From NCBI GenBank assembly GCA_937902315.1, contig CALGUG010000002.1:23878-87877 (forward strand): a stretch of 64,000 bases of DNA. Direction: 5' to 3'. A model generated the notes under the pieces. That model was not told the origin of the DNA. It did no database searches and saw nothing but the letters and a program-made list of their open reading frames with translations. This DNA comes from an uncultured Chloroflexales bacterium. GTDB taxonomy: Bacteria; Chloroflexota; Chloroflexia; Chloroflexales; Chloroflexaceae. Shown in pieces: positions 32,366 to 41,971 of this stretch (positions are counted from its first letter, which is position 1; each line of letters starts with the position of its first letter). The translations under genes were made by a program, and so were the position numbers.

Positions 32366-33016
32366 ATGTCAGACGAGATCATTCGAATCGTTATCGCCGA
32401 CGACCATCCTGTAGTGCGCGATGGTTTGGCGGCCATTCTTGCGACCCAGCCCGATATGGAGGTGGTGGGCGAAGCCAGCAACGGCCACGAGGTTGTGGCC
32501 TTAGTCGCCGAGCTCAAGCCCGATATCGTTTTGTTAGATCTCGATATGCCCGAGCTCGATGGCGTCGCGACTCTGTATGCCTTGCGCGAAGCCCAACTGC
32601 ACACCCGTGTTTTGATCTTCACTGCCTTCAATACCGACGAGCGGATTATTGCAGCGTTAGAGGCTGGGATCCAGGGCTATCTGTTAAAAGGTGTGCCCCG
32701 AGCCGAGCTCTTCCAAGCGATCCGCGTTATCCATCGAGGAGGCTCTCTGCTGCAGCCGATCGTCGCTTCCAAACTGCTGCGACGGGTCACTCAAACGCCG
32801 CAGGAAGCGCCCGTGCCGCATCTCACCGCCCGTGAGAAAGAGGTTTTGGCGGCATTGGCGCGTGGCTTGCAAAACAAAGAGATCGCTCAGCTCTTGCAGA
32901 TTAGCGAACGTACCGTCAAATTTCATATCAGCGGCATGCTGAGCAAGCTGGCGGTGGGCAATCGCACCGAGCTTGTAGCGAGCGCAGCGCGTTTGGGCTT
33001 AATCTCCCTCGAATGA
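32366..33016 (+). CDS. NarL/FixJ family response regulator
   Basis: 216 residues. Complete receiver: IADDHPVVRDGL acidic pair, phospho-Asp in DIVLLDLDMP, T/S in IFTAFN, K in YLLKGV. LuxR HTH at the C-terminus (HLTAREKEVLAALARGLQNK, SERTVKFHISGMLSKLAVGN). Cognate to the GAF kinase immediately upstream; likely responds to redox or oxygen if the GAF cysteines bind a cofactor. Confidence 0.93.
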   Translation: MSDEIIRIVIADDHPVVRDGLAAILATQPDMEVVGEASNGHEVVALVAELKPDIVLLDLDMPELDGVATLYALREAQLHTRVLIFTAFNTDERIIAALEAGIQGYLLKGVPRAELFQAIRVIHRGGSLLQPIVASKLLRRVTQTPQEAPVPHLTAREKEVLAALARGLQNKEIAQLLQISERTVKFHISGMLSKLAVGNRTELVASAARLGLISLE

Positions 33017-33059
33017 AGCCGCTGCATCCTCAGCCTGAACACCTTCTTACGAAGAACTC

Positions 33060-33170
33060 ATACCAAATCCGTTTACAAACTTGCGCTCTCATAACGCAAA
33101 AACGGGAAAAGAAAGGTCAAGTTCCATTCTGCCGAAGGCCGAAAAGAGATACAGTAATCGGATTTGGTAT
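33060..33170 (+). repeat. MITE-like element, module B (best copy)
   Basis: 111 bp with perfect 12-bp terminal inverted repeats ATACCAAATCCG / CGGATTTGGTAT and the conserved centre GTTCCATTCTGCCGAAGGCC. No coding capacity. Confidence 0.85.
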
Positions 33171-33232
33171 CATTTCTACCCTGATAGCCAAACATATTGG
33201 CTTCGTCTTGATTGATAGGATCAGATATTTGT

Positions 33233-34519
33233 ATGCGTAATTACTTGTCGTTGCTGCGTCGCAACCCTGGCTATGCACGCCTCTGGAGCGCTCAAGCAGT
33301 CAGCTTGCTTGGCGACTGGTTTAGTTTTATCGCTATCTCAACGTGGATCTCAAGCGCAACCTCTGGATCGGGTATGGCGGTCAGCGGTCTCTTGCTGACC
33401 CAACTCCTCCCGCCTGTATTGATAGGCCCCTTCGCTGGAGTTTTGGTCGACCGTATGGATCGCAAGCTGGTGATGATTATCAGCGATTTTGGGCGCGCTC
33501 TGCTGCGCTTGTTGCTGCTGCTTGTGCTTGCGGGCGGCCAGATCTGGCCGATCTATCTGATCACGGTGTTGCACTTCAGCTTGTCGGCCGTCTTTGAGCC
33601 GGCCCGTTCGGCCTTGATGCCCAGCTTGGTGCACAAGGAAGATCTCGTGCGTGCTAATGTGTTGAGCAGCATTACCTGGTCGGTCATGCTGGCTTTGGGC
33701 GGCATTACGGGCGGCACCGTCACCGAATCGTTGGGTATCGTCAGCGCGATCGTGATCAACGCCGGTACCTTTGCGCTCTCGGGCATCTTTATTCTGATGA
33801 TTCGCCCCAAGCATGTGATACGCGAGGTGAGCGTTGAAGAGCAGCAGGCGCACAAAAACGAGGCCAGCTTTATGGATGGCATTCGCTATGCGCTGCGCCA
33901 CCCCGCGACGGCGGCTTCGCTCTTTATCAAAAGCGGCTCGGTCGGCAGCGTCGACGCCTTGATCATCATTTATGGCACCCAAGTCTTTGTGATGGGCGAC
34001 AACGGCGGCTTCTCGGTCGGCGTCTTGTTCACAGCCTTCGGTTTGGGTGCGATCGCAGGCCCCTTGTTGTTCAACCTGTTTAACGACGGCAGCACCAAAC
34101 GTATGCGTCGCTTGGTTCGCTTCGCCTACTTACTGAATGTGTTGGGCTGGACTTTGTTTGGCTTGGCTCCTTCGCTCTGGATCGCGGCGGCGGGCATTAT
34201 GCTGCGCTCGATCGGCGGCTCGACCGGTTGGACCTATAGCTCGATCATCATTCAGAAGTCGGTGGCCGACAACTTCTTGGGCCGTATGTTCGCGATCGAT
34301 CTGGCCTTGGTTCAGTTTACTGGTGCGGTCACCGTAGCGATCACAGGCTGGGCGGTCGACTACTTCACGGCCGAGCGCGCTTGGATCGTGGTATTGGGCA
34401 CGGCGGTTGCGGCCTTTGTTCCGTTTGTGCTGTGGTGGATCGCTGTGCCGTGGGTTGAACGGCACGATCCAGTTGAACAGGTGGCTGAGCCGATCTCGCA
34501 GCCTGCTATCAGCGTCTAG
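33233..34519 (+). CDS. MFS_3-type exporter
   Basis: 428 residues, 12 predicted membrane segments. The opening MRNYLSLLRRNPGYARLWSA and the loop FAGVLVDRMDRKLVMIISDF are typical of the EntS/MFS_3 family of exporters of siderophores or drugs. A ~25-residue cytoplasmic loop after TM6 (VSVEEQQAHKNEASFMDGI) is also family-like. Directly downstream of the B element. Confidence 0.85.
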   Translation: MRNYLSLLRRNPGYARLWSAQAVSLLGDWFSFIAISTWISSATSGSGMAVSGLLLTQLLPPVLIGPFAGVLVDRMDRKLVMIISDFGRALLRLLLLLVLAGGQIWPIYLITVLHFSLSAVFEPARSALMPSLVHKEDLVRANVLSSITWSVMLALGGITGGTVTESLGIVSAIVINAGTFALSGIFILMIRPKHVIREVSVEEQQAHKNEASFMDGIRYALRHPATAASLFIKSGSVGSVDALIIIYGTQVFVMGDNGGFSVGVLFTAFGLGAIAGPLLFNLFNDGSTKRMRRLVRFAYLLNVLGWTLFGLAPSLWIAAAGIMLRSIGGSTGWTYSSIIIQKSVADNFLGRMFAIDLALVQFTGAVTVAITGWAVDYFTAERAWIVVLGTAVAAFVPFVLWWIAVPWVERHDPVEQVAEPISQPAISV

Positions 34520-34608
34520 TCTCGTTGTTATTCGAAGATCCATCTTCAACTGCATGAAAGCTACTTGGGTGGGAGATATCGTGCCTTTTGCGAGATCTCT
34601 CATACCAA

Positions 34609-34667
34609 GGCGGAAAGATCTCTTCCCCCGAAAAGATCCTCACCGCGTCCGCCTACGGCTATCAGAT
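34609..34667 (+). repeat. Dispersed GC-rich repeat, module A (copy 8)
   Basis: GGCGGAAAGATC ... GCGTCCGCCTACGGCTATCA, immediately before a CPBP protease remnant. Confidence 0.8.
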
Positions 34668-34739
34668 CCTCATCCACCGCAATAGGGCAAGCTGTTTGCC
34701 GCAATAGGGCAAACAGCTTGCAACGTCAGCGCTATTTGG

Positions 34740-34870
34740 CATCGAGTGCTGTGCTGCTGCCCTTCTTTTTGGTGGATCTGTTAAGTAACGGCGAAGAGAT
34801 CGGCTGGCGTGGCTATGCGCTTCCGCGTTTGCAAGAACGCTATAGCGCCTTACAGCTTAACGCGCTCTAG
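34740..34870 (+). pseudogene. C-terminal-type remnant of a CPBP (CAAX) intramembrane protease
   Basis: The frame reads VLLPFFLVDLLSNGEEIGWR and then GYALPRLQERYSAL before a stop. EEIGWRGYALPRL is the first conserved motif (EExxxR) of the CPBP family, but the membrane helices that should follow are missing and the upstream part is replaced by repeat A. Confidence 0.7.
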
Positions 34871-34914
34871 CGCGCAAAGGGTCGCAGCTTATCGCCAAGC
34901 ACTGTGAGCAGCTC

Positions 34915-36396
34915 TTACCAGACCTCGGCTTCGCGCCAGCGCCATGGGCCGAAGATGCTGGCGAGCGCGCCGACTGCGCCGATGCTGACCAACACAACGC
35001 CTAGGATCTGTTGGCGCTGATCGAGCGAGCGAATCAAGATGCGGGCTTGCAGGGCGCGGTCGAAATCGCCTAGGGCATCGAATTCGCTAGCAGCCTGTTT
35101 GGCGGCGGCGCGGGCGCTGGGGTAGCGCACGCTACGGGCGGCTGTGATGGCCCGATCGAGCTCGGCGATGGCTTGCAAACCTCGTTCAGCACGTTCGGCG
35201 AAGGTCGCTAAGACCTCGTTTTGGCGCTGGTCGCCGATCTCGGCGTAAGCCTCTTGGGCCTGTTTGACCAGTTCGCTGCTACGCTCGTAGTCGTTGGCTT
35301 CGAGGGCAGAGCGAGCTGCTAGTGCGGCCTGTTCGGCCTCTTGGCCGCGTATGCTTTGGCGCAGCAGTCTCTGGGCCTCATCGAGCACGGCCAGCATGCT
35401 CTCGGAATCGTTGCTATTGCGTTCGAGCCAGGCGATGGCTTGTTCGAGCTCAAGCTGAGCATCGCTGTAGCGGGCTTGTTGCAGCAGCTCGCGCGCCACG
35501 CTCAAGTCGTAGCTGTTGATCGCGTTGCGTTTGTAGCCGCCTGCGATATAGTCAGGCAGCCAGTTCAGCCACTCTTGTTCGAGCGTATCGGCGCTCACGC
35601 CATAGGCGCGTTCCAGCGCAGAACGATAGCCGCTCGAGCGTTCGCTAGCGCTTAGAAAGCTATGAAAGCCCTTGAGACCGTAGCGTTCCATCAAGAAAGC
35701 GACCATGGAGAGCGCTTGGGGATAACCGATCTCGGGATTGCTATAGACCGTATCGCGGTCGTTCATCTCGCTCCACTTAAAGAGCTGGTTGTCTTGGTAG
35801 GCGCGCTCAAGCAGAGTAATGCGTGTCTCTAGCTCGCCTGCGGGGTGCTCGACATACTGAGCGATGCCCTCTTGAAAGGCGATATTGAGCCGATTGCCGC
35901 TTAGCTCCGATGCGATCAGGTGGGTCAGCTCGTGGCGAATATTATTTTCGACCTCGATCTCGCTCTGACGGGCCGTGAGCGGCAGCACAACCACTAGTTC
36001 GCGGCGCTGCGAGTTGGCGTGCGCTACGACACCCGGGTATTGAGCCGCTTGAGGGGTGGCCTGAAAGTAAGCTTCTTGGGTCGGGTAGAGTCGGATGGTG
36101 ATGGGCGGATCGGTACGATGCGAGAAGATCACCGCCAGCTCTTCGTAGATGTCGTCGACAAAATCGGCGTAAGTATCGACGTGGCTGTCGCCGGGCGCAT
36201 AGAGAATCGAGAAGTAGTCGGTACGGCGCTCTTGCCAGTCGATCGTTTGGCTCTGCTGCGATGGCTTGAGAACCTGAGCCTGAAGGTGTGTATCGGGCAG
36301 CCACTTAAACGAGGCGGCCTCAGAGACCGGGATTAGGTTGGCATAAAGCCAGAAACAGATTATCAGACTAAGCGTTATCCGAGCCATTCCGTGCAT
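34915..36396 (-). CDS. Secreted peptidase MA-like gluzincin with C-terminal TM anchor
   Basis: 493 residues. Signal peptide MARITLSLIICFWLYANLIP; catalytic NNIRHELTHLIASE (HExxH) with the downstream glutamate in AFQEGIAQYVEH, as in Peptidase_MA_2. Residues ~290-440 are a long helical, TPR/coiled-coil-like region rich in Ala/Glu/Arg. A single membrane helix near the C-terminus (ILGVVLVSIGAVGALASIFG) would hold it on the outside of the cell. I chose ATG 36396 (AAGG 8 nt upstream) over ATG 36438. Confidence 0.82.
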   Translation of the reverse strand: MHGMARITLSLIICFWLYANLIPVSEAASFKWLPDTHLQAQVLKPSQQSQTIDWQERRTDYFSILYAPGDSHVDTYADFVDDIYEELAVIFSHRTDPPITIRLYPTQEAYFQATPQAAQYPGVVAHANSQRRELVVVLPLTARQSEIEVENNIRHELTHLIASELSGNRLNIAFQEGIAQYVEHPAGELETRITLLERAYQDNQLFKWSEMNDRDTVYSNPEIGYPQALSMVAFLMERYGLKGFHSFLSASERSSGYRSALERAYGVSADTLEQEWLNWLPDYIAGGYKRNAINSYDLSVARELLQQARYSDAQLELEQAIAWLERNSNDSESMLAVLDEAQRLLRQSIRGQEAEQAALAARSALEANDYERSSELVKQAQEAYAEIGDQRQNEVLATFAERAERGLQAIAELDRAITAARSVRYPSARAAAKQAASEFDALGDFDRALQARILIRSLDQRQQILGVVLVSIGAVGALASIFGPWRWREAEVW

Positions 36397-36677
36397 AGTA
36401 CGCGCCTTGTATCTTCCAACCCCATCATACGCTTGCATTGTTACAGTGTAGCATAGTCGTTCGAGTGACGAAAGACGAAACTGTCTGCGCTTTCTGATAA
36501 AAGCATGACAAAATGAGCCGACCTTTCATAGATTTTGGAAACTAATTTCATTTATCCAATATATTTGCCTCACTTGTGTATAATCGAAATTGGGAAGTTC
36601 AAAAGCTATACTGCCTGCATAACGTGACACGCCTGAGGTGCCACCTAAGCGGAAAAGATCAGTCAAAGGAGATATTG

Positions 36678-37610
36678 ATGAAACTGCGTTATGTGTGGAG
36701 TGGAGTTGCAGGGGCTGTGGTTACTGGCCTGCTCGCCAGCCAGATCGCAATGGCTCAGCCTCAAATCGGTAATAGTGCCTTTCAACGAGTCTGGACGCGT
36801 CAAGACTTTCCGGTCTCGCAGCAAGTGAGCAGCCGCTCGTGGACATGGGGACCAGCGCCCAACACCGAGGTACTGCGCGAGAAGTTTGTTGATAATAGCG
36901 AGGGCGCTCGAGTCGTTCAATATTTCGATAAGAGCCGCATGGAGATCAACGACCCGACCGCCGACCCCAATAGCGAGTGGTATGTCACCAACGGTCTGTT
37001 GCCGATCGAGTTGATGACTGGCCGCATTCAAGTTGGATACAACCAGTTCGAGCATCGCGCTCCTGCCAATGTGATCGTGATCGGCGATCCCGACAATAGC
37101 TTCCCGACCTATCGCGACCTGTTGCCCTTCTACCAGAGCCCGGGTGCGGTCAACCCCGGCGATATCGGCAAGCCGGCGACCGGCCTGTTGCAGCCGAACG
37201 GCACGATTGGAACCTTCAACGACTTCGCCAATGACCCAGGCACGGTTTTGGTCGATGGCGGCAATAACCACGGTGTGCCGAAGGTTTTTGTTGACTTTAT
37301 GAATCAGCGCGGCATTGTGAGCGACGGCACGCGCTACTACACCGACAACGTCTATAATCCGCTCTTTGTGTTCGGCCAGCCGGTCTCGGGCGCCTTCTGG
37401 GTGAAGGTCAAGGTGGGCGGCGAAGAGAAGCCCATCCTCTTCCAGGTCTTTGAACGGCGTGTACTGACCTACAACCCAGCCAACGACGCAGCCTTCCGGG
37501 TCGAAATGGGCAATGTTGGCCAGCACTACTACAAGTGGCGCTACGAGACCAGCGACGAGCCAGCGAGCGAGCCGACCCAAGAGCCAGATAGCGGTTATCC
37601 CGCTCCCTAG
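36678..37610 (+). CDS. Secreted protein with VQYF-type modules
   Basis: 310 residues. Signal peptide with AMA/QPQ cleavage-like end. The body contains ARVVQYFDKSRMEINDP and LFQVFERRVLTYNP, variants of the 'VQYFERxRFE' element found twice in the sortase protein of this window, so it belongs to the same extracellular module family. No catalytic motif seen. Pro/Glu-rich tail ends SGYPAP. GGAGA lies 6 nt before ATG 36678; a strong terminator follows. Confidence 0.75.
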   Translation: MKLRYVWSGVAGAVVTGLLASQIAMAQPQIGNSAFQRVWTRQDFPVSQQVSSRSWTWGPAPNTEVLREKFVDNSEGARVVQYFDKSRMEINDPTADPNSEWYVTNGLLPIELMTGRIQVGYNQFEHRAPANVIVIGDPDNSFPTYRDLLPFYQSPGAVNPGDIGKPATGLLQPNGTIGTFNDFANDPGTVLVDGGNNHGVPKVFVDFMNQRGIVSDGTRYYTDNVYNPLFVFGQPVSGAFWVKVKVGGEEKPILFQVFERRVLTYNPANDAAFRVEMGNVGQHYYKWRYETSDEPASEPTQEPDSGYPAP

Positions 37611-37629
37611 GCGAACATGATGTCTGCAT

Positions 37630-37662
37630 AAGGAGGATGGCCCAGCGCCGTCCTCCTTTTTT
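37630..37662 (+). terminator. Rho-independent terminator
   Basis: AAGGAGGA / TCCTCCTT stem with inner GGC / GCC pairs and a T-run. Confidence 0.88.
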
Positions 37663-37682
37663 GATGCTTCGCGATGGGCTTG

Positions 37683-37850
37683 TACTAAATCCGTTTGATC
37701 GCTTCAGTACTCTGGCGGCTTGCTCTCTTCCTCAACGAAGGTGCTTAGCGCGTCCGCCTACGGCTACCAACATCCTGCCCGTAACCACAGTGTTGTAGCT
37801 GTGTGCCGAGAGATCGCCCCAAAATCCAACGATTCAAGCGGATTTCATAT
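37683..37850 (+). repeat. Composite of modules B and A
   Basis: B-type ends TACTAAATCCGTTTGATC and CAAGCGGATTTCATA flank an A module (37713-37780, core GCGTCCGCCTACGGCTACCA). A further B-type palindrome GATTTCGCGCGACAGCGC follows. Confidence 0.7.
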
Positions 37851-38026
37851 GCGATTTCGCGCGACAGCGCAAAATCTCACACAACCTTTTCCACGGTTTC
37901 CGTTTTTCCCGTTGCGATTGAGCACATCCATAAGCGCATTTCGTTTCAAATTGGACTCGAATGTTTGGAGCACTTGGGGCATACTGTTGGTACAGTTCGA
38001 ACGAAGCGCGATGAGAGGAGCAGGTC

Positions 38027-39031
38027 ATGCTGCGACGGATGCTGTGGGGAATAGCTATATGTGTGCTAGTGGCGGGAGCCGGTCTGTTGTGGCTTTGGCG
38101 CGACCCAGCTCTGCGCCACGAGATCAAAACCTTAGCTGGCCTCGAGCCGCGCGCCCAACTGACCGCTCTGCCGATCGGCGTGCCCCAAACCCGCCCAAGC
38201 CGCACCCTGATCGAGCTTACACCTCTGCTGCAAGCCAGCGCTGCAGCGAGCGCCACAAGCAGCCCGAGCCCATCGGCCAGTGAACGTGCGCCAGCCAGCC
38301 AAGCGCCCACCTTAAGCCCGACCCTCGAAGCGAGCCCCACCCCGGAGGCAACGCTGACCCCTTCGCCTGTGCCGTCTCCGACCGAGATCGTACGAAACGG
38401 GCGGGTTTACCGCGCCTATATCGAAGCGGCGGTCAAAGAAGGCCAAGCCTACCAATATTCCTGCGAGTTCGACGCGGCTTGGGTGATTTTGCAGACCTAC
38501 GGCTTCGATGTCGATGTCGATAGCATCATCGCACGGACGGTGATCGATAGCTCGGTCGAGCCAAGCTACCGCGAGACGCCTAACGGCTTTGAGATCTATG
38601 GCGGCGATATCCGCACTGGCTTCTCGGGCGACTATCGCTCTAGCTTCCTGGCCCGCTCGACTGGGGCGGTCTTTAAACCGGTGTTTGAAAGCTATGGTCT
38701 GCGTGTCGATGAGGTGCGCAGCCGAGAGGCGCTTGAGCAAGCTCTGCTCGATGGCGCGCTGGTTTGGATCAAGACCACCGTCGACTTTAAGCCTTGGCGC
38801 CCGGCCACTTGGATCACGCCCCAAGGCGAGCGCATTCAAACGGTGCTCGGCAACGATCACGCCGTGGTGGTGATGGGTTTTAACGACGAGGTGGTGGTGA
38901 TTCGCGATGTGTTGGGGCCGACCAGTACAGGCCGCAATCGTCCGCTCGAGTACGAAGTGGCTTGGGATACGTTTTTGGCGGCTTGGGGCGCTCAAAATAA
39001 CGACGGTATCGCGGTCTATCCAACGCCCTAG
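38027..39031 (+). CDS. Membrane-anchored C39-like cysteine peptidase
   Basis: 334 residues. One N-terminal membrane helix (LWGIAICVLVAGAGLLWLW), a Pro/Ser/Thr-rich linker (~60-120), then a papain-like C39_2 domain: catalytic Cys in YQYSCEFDAAWVIL, His in GNDHAVVVMGF, Asp in VIRDVLGP. Likely acts outside the membrane on peptides or cell-wall protein. GAGGAG lies 6 nt before the ATG. Confidence 0.85.
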   Translation: MLRRMLWGIAICVLVAGAGLLWLWRDPALRHEIKTLAGLEPRAQLTALPIGVPQTRPSRTLIELTPLLQASAAASATSSPSPSASERAPASQAPTLSPTLEASPTPEATLTPSPVPSPTEIVRNGRVYRAYIEAAVKEGQAYQYSCEFDAAWVILQTYGFDVDVDSIIARTVIDSSVEPSYRETPNGFEIYGGDIRTGFSGDYRSSFLARSTGAVFKPVFESYGLRVDEVRSREALEQALLDGALVWIKTTVDFKPWRPATWITPQGERIQTVLGNDHAVVVMGFNDEVVVIRDVLGPTSTGRNRPLEYEVAWDTFLAAWGAQNNDGIAVYPTP

Positions 39032-39079
39032 CACCCGCCCACGACCAAGGTATCAGAAGAACGAACGCTGGAAAAGTGC

Positions 39080-39111
39080 GAGGGATATTGCGCGATAGCG
39101 CAACATCCCTC
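39080..39111. other. Stable hairpin
   Basis: GAGGGATATTGCGC / GCGCAACATCCCTC with a GATA loop (one mismatch); no T-run. Possible terminator-like 3' end for the C39 gene. Confidence 0.55.
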
Positions 39112-39177
39112 TCGGCGGTGGGGAGCGTGAGGCGTTTTGGGGTGGCCTTTCGGCGCTGCTAGAAGCCTGTTTGTTGG

Positions 39178-39243
39178 GCGGGATGTTGATAGCCGTAGGC
39201 GGACGCGCCAAGGACCGAATGGGAGGTTAAGATCTCTCCGCCA
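39178..39243 (-). repeat. Dispersed GC-rich repeat, module A (copy 10, inverted)
   Basis: Core TGATAGCCGTAGGCGGACGC with the outer GGCGGAGAGATC end. Confidence 0.8.
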
Positions 39244-39274
39244 GAGCGCTGAACCCATCGATTAGGATGGGCGA

Positions 39275-40135
39275 TTAGATCACGCTGCCCAGAGATGCTT
39301 CCGGCTGGATGGCCTCGACGTGCCGATTGCGCGAGACTTCGCCATTTTGAACGTAGAAGAGCGCCCAGAGCAGCCGTAGGAATTTGATCCAGATCCAAGC
39401 GAAGAGACAGAGCTGTTGCAAGATGATCAACAGAATGCCTTGGCTGAGCGCTTGGCTACTGTACCAATAAAATGCCGCCAGAGCGATGTTGAGCAGCAGG
39501 CCGAAGGCCCCGAAGACCAGCACACCCGGCAGATGACGCGCGCAGAAGGCCAGGGCTGCCCCAAAGAGCACAAAGGGGTTGAGGCGTTGGCGAATCACCG
39601 CGATAGCGCGGGCGTATTCGCCGACCAGATTGAGCAGCTGCAACAGCACAAGAGCCACAACTAGGATGAGAGCGCTGAAGGTCGGTAACATCATTGTCAA
39701 CGAAGTTGCCAGACCGATAATGATCAAAGCGGCCAGCACCAGCATCACTCCCAGCGCGTTGAAGCTCCAGAAATAGCGCCAACAGCCCGCCCAGAAGCTA
39801 TGCATACCGTTGCTGGCGCTTAGCATGCCGCCCGAGAGGAAGTTATAGATCACTCCGAACACGAGCGGCAAGCAGATGCTGATCAGGGCCCAGATCGAAA
39901 AGACTGTGCCCATCAGCGCGGGGTTGTCGCTGCCGAGCGCGAAGTTGGCAAAACCAGATAGATCGCTGAGGATCAAGTTGTCGAGAAAAGGGCTTTTGCT
40001 GAGCTCTCGGTCGAGCAGCCAAGCCAACGGCCAGATCTGGATCAAGCCGATCAAGAGGCTAGCCAGATAGAGCGGAAGTACGAATTTGACATATTTGCTG
40101 TTGCGAAGCCCTAAAAGCAGTGCACGATTCCACAT
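39275..40135 (-). CDS. Polytopic membrane protein, unknown
   Basis: 286 residues with about six membrane helices and conserved-looking GEYARAIAVIRQRLNPFVLF in a cytoplasmic loop. The layout resembles DUF4013/YckC-like integral membrane proteins, but I cannot assign a family. AGGAGA precedes the ATG; it starts 21 bp after the M1 peptidase stop, so the two are an operon and it may serve the same envelope process. Confidence 0.7.
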   Translation of the reverse strand: MWNRALLLGLRNSKYVKFVLPLYLASLLIGLIQIWPLAWLLDRELSKSPFLDNLILSDLSGFANFALGSDNPALMGTVFSIWALISICLPLVFGVIYNFLSGGMLSASNGMHSFWAGCWRYFWSFNALGVMLVLAALIIIGLATSLTMMLPTFSALILVVALVLLQLLNLVGEYARAIAVIRQRLNPFVLFGAALAFCARHLPGVLVFGAFGLLLNIALAAFYWYSSQALSQGILLIILQQLCLFAWIWIKFLRLLWALFYVQNGEVSRNRHVEAIQPEASLGSVI

Positions 40136-40156
40136 CTGAGATTCTCCTGTGCGGGT

Positions 40157-41971
40157 TTAACCAAAAAGACCGACGAACTGAATGAACGTTTGAATCCAGA
40201 AGGCGATCCGTGCACCTAACGAGACGCTCGGCATGACAGAGCTGCTAGCGCTGTTATTGGCGACATCGAGTTCGGCCACGAGTTTGAAGTCTGGATCGAC
40301 CTCAACCTTGCTGATCGGAGCGGAATAGCTCAGCTCAAGCTGCTCGTCTCGCCCGTCCCACTGTTCGAGGATGATGCTACCATCGGCGAGCGTCACGCGG
40401 ATCTCGACCGGAGCGCGCACGCTGCCGTTTCGCTCTACAACGGCAGCATTGCCGCCATCGAGTTCCTGCACACTATAGTCGATCAATCCGCTGCCATCGA
40501 CCAGATCTTCAAAGAACCAGCTGATGTCTTGGTCGATCATCTCTTCGAGCGTGGCTTGGAAGTCGGCGCGCGTCGGGTGCTTGAAGCGGTAGCGTTCGAG
40601 ATAGGTCGCCATAGCGCGTAAGAACTGCTCGCTGCCGACGATATTTTCGAGCGTTTGGAAAGCGAGGGCCGATTTGCCGTAGACGATGCTGGCGTAGCTG
40701 TTGCCTTCATATTCCCAGGCAGGTAAGCTGATTGGGTGGCTATGATCGACGGCGTATTGGCTGCGGTCGAGGTTGATGGCTGGCATGTTCAGCCCGATCG
40801 AGCCTATGTTGATGCCAGCTTCCATCATAAAGCGCATACCGCTGTATTCGGTCAGACCTTCGTCGAGCCATGGCTCGCGCGCTTCGTTGGTCGCTGTCTG
40901 CATGGGCCACCACTGGTGGGCGATCTCGTGGGCGGTCACATAAGCGGCCATGCCTACCACGCCCATTTGGGTGTAGCCGCCTGTCACAAGGGTTGGGTAT
41001 TCCATGCCGCCCGCCCCTTCGGCTCCATCTGGCACATCGATGATGCTGAGACGTTGATGGGGATAAACCCCAAACCAATCGCTATAGCTTTCGAGCGAGC
41101 CGACACCGGCCCGCATATACTCGTCGACGGCGAAGGCATGCTCTGGGAAGTAGTAGAGCACCACTTCCGTGCCGTGTTTGGTGGTCGCCGTCTTGGTCAG
41201 AAAGTAGGGCGAAGCGGCAAAGGCATAGTCGGTGACATTAGTCGAGCGGAAGCTGTGGCGCAGTGTGCCATCGGGGTTTGTGCTTTGGCCGACCGGAAGA
41301 CCAGCACCTGCGATCACATACTCGCTGGGTGCGCTGATCTCGACCTCGTAGTCGCCGAAATCGTGGAAGAACTCGGCGTTGGCGTGCCAAGGCTCGCTGT
41401 TCCAGTGTCCATTTTGGTAAACAGCCATCTTGGGGTACCACTGGCCGACCATAAAGAAGCTGTCGTCGTTGTCGTCGCGTCCGCCGTAGCCAGTGCGCGC
41501 AAATACACGCGGTAGCTTGCTGACCCACTCGACCTCAAGCTCGAGCGTCGCTTGCGGTTCGAGTGGCTGAGGCAGCTCTAAACGCAGTAAGGTATCGGTT
41601 TGCACGCTGGTTGCCAGGAGATCGACGCCGTTGCTGGTCAGCTTGTTGACGGTTATATCGCCCCAATTGCTCGCGCTATTGTTGCGATGTGCACCGCCCG
41701 ACTCTTGCATCCAGATTGTGTCGGGGCTGCTGAAGGCTTTTAGATAGAGATGTAACCAAACCTCGTTGAGCGTATCTGTTGAGACGTTGCGGTAGCTGAT
41801 CGTCTCTTTGCCAATGACTTCCTTGCTCTCGGGTTTGAGTTGGGCATCGATTTTGTATGAGGCGACTGCTTCGGCTTGTAGCTTTTGAGCTTGGGCAGGG
41901 GAAGCCGTTACAAAGCCGAGCGCCAAACTCAAGCTGACCATTATTCCGATCAGTCGTCGTATGTGCTGCAT
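40157..41971 (-). CDS. Secreted M1 family metallopeptidase
   Basis: 604 residues. Signal peptide ending near ASPAQAQ. N-terminal beta domain, then the GAMEN-equivalent GAGGMEYPTLVT and zinc site HEIAHQWW with the third ligand in EPWLDEGLTEYSG (HExxH-x18-E). Residues ~390-500 are helical, and the C-terminal part is beta-like, ending with a hydrophobic IAFWIQTFIQFVGLFG. M1 aminopeptidases trim N-terminal residues of peptides. ATG 41971 has GGGAG ~7 nt upstream. Confidence 0.88.
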   Translation of the reverse strand: MQHIRRLIGIMVSLSLALGFVTASPAQAQKLQAEAVASYKIDAQLKPESKEVIGKETISYRNVSTDTLNEVWLHLYLKAFSSPDTIWMQESGGAHRNNSASNWGDITVNKLTSNGVDLLATSVQTDTLLRLELPQPLEPQATLELEVEWVSKLPRVFARTGYGGRDDNDDSFFMVGQWYPKMAVYQNGHWNSEPWHANAEFFHDFGDYEVEISAPSEYVIAGAGLPVGQSTNPDGTLRHSFRSTNVTDYAFAASPYFLTKTATTKHGTEVVLYYFPEHAFAVDEYMRAGVGSLESYSDWFGVYPHQRLSIIDVPDGAEGAGGMEYPTLVTGGYTQMGVVGMAAYVTAHEIAHQWWPMQTATNEAREPWLDEGLTEYSGMRFMMEAGINIGSIGLNMPAINLDRSQYAVDHSHPISLPAWEYEGNSYASIVYGKSALAFQTLENIVGSEQFLRAMATYLERYRFKHPTRADFQATLEEMIDQDISWFFEDLVDGSGLIDYSVQELDGGNAAVVERNGSVRAPVEIRVTLADGSIILEQWDGRDEQLELSYSAPISKVEVDPDFKLVAELDVANNSASSSVMPSVSLGARIAFWIQTFIQFVGLFG

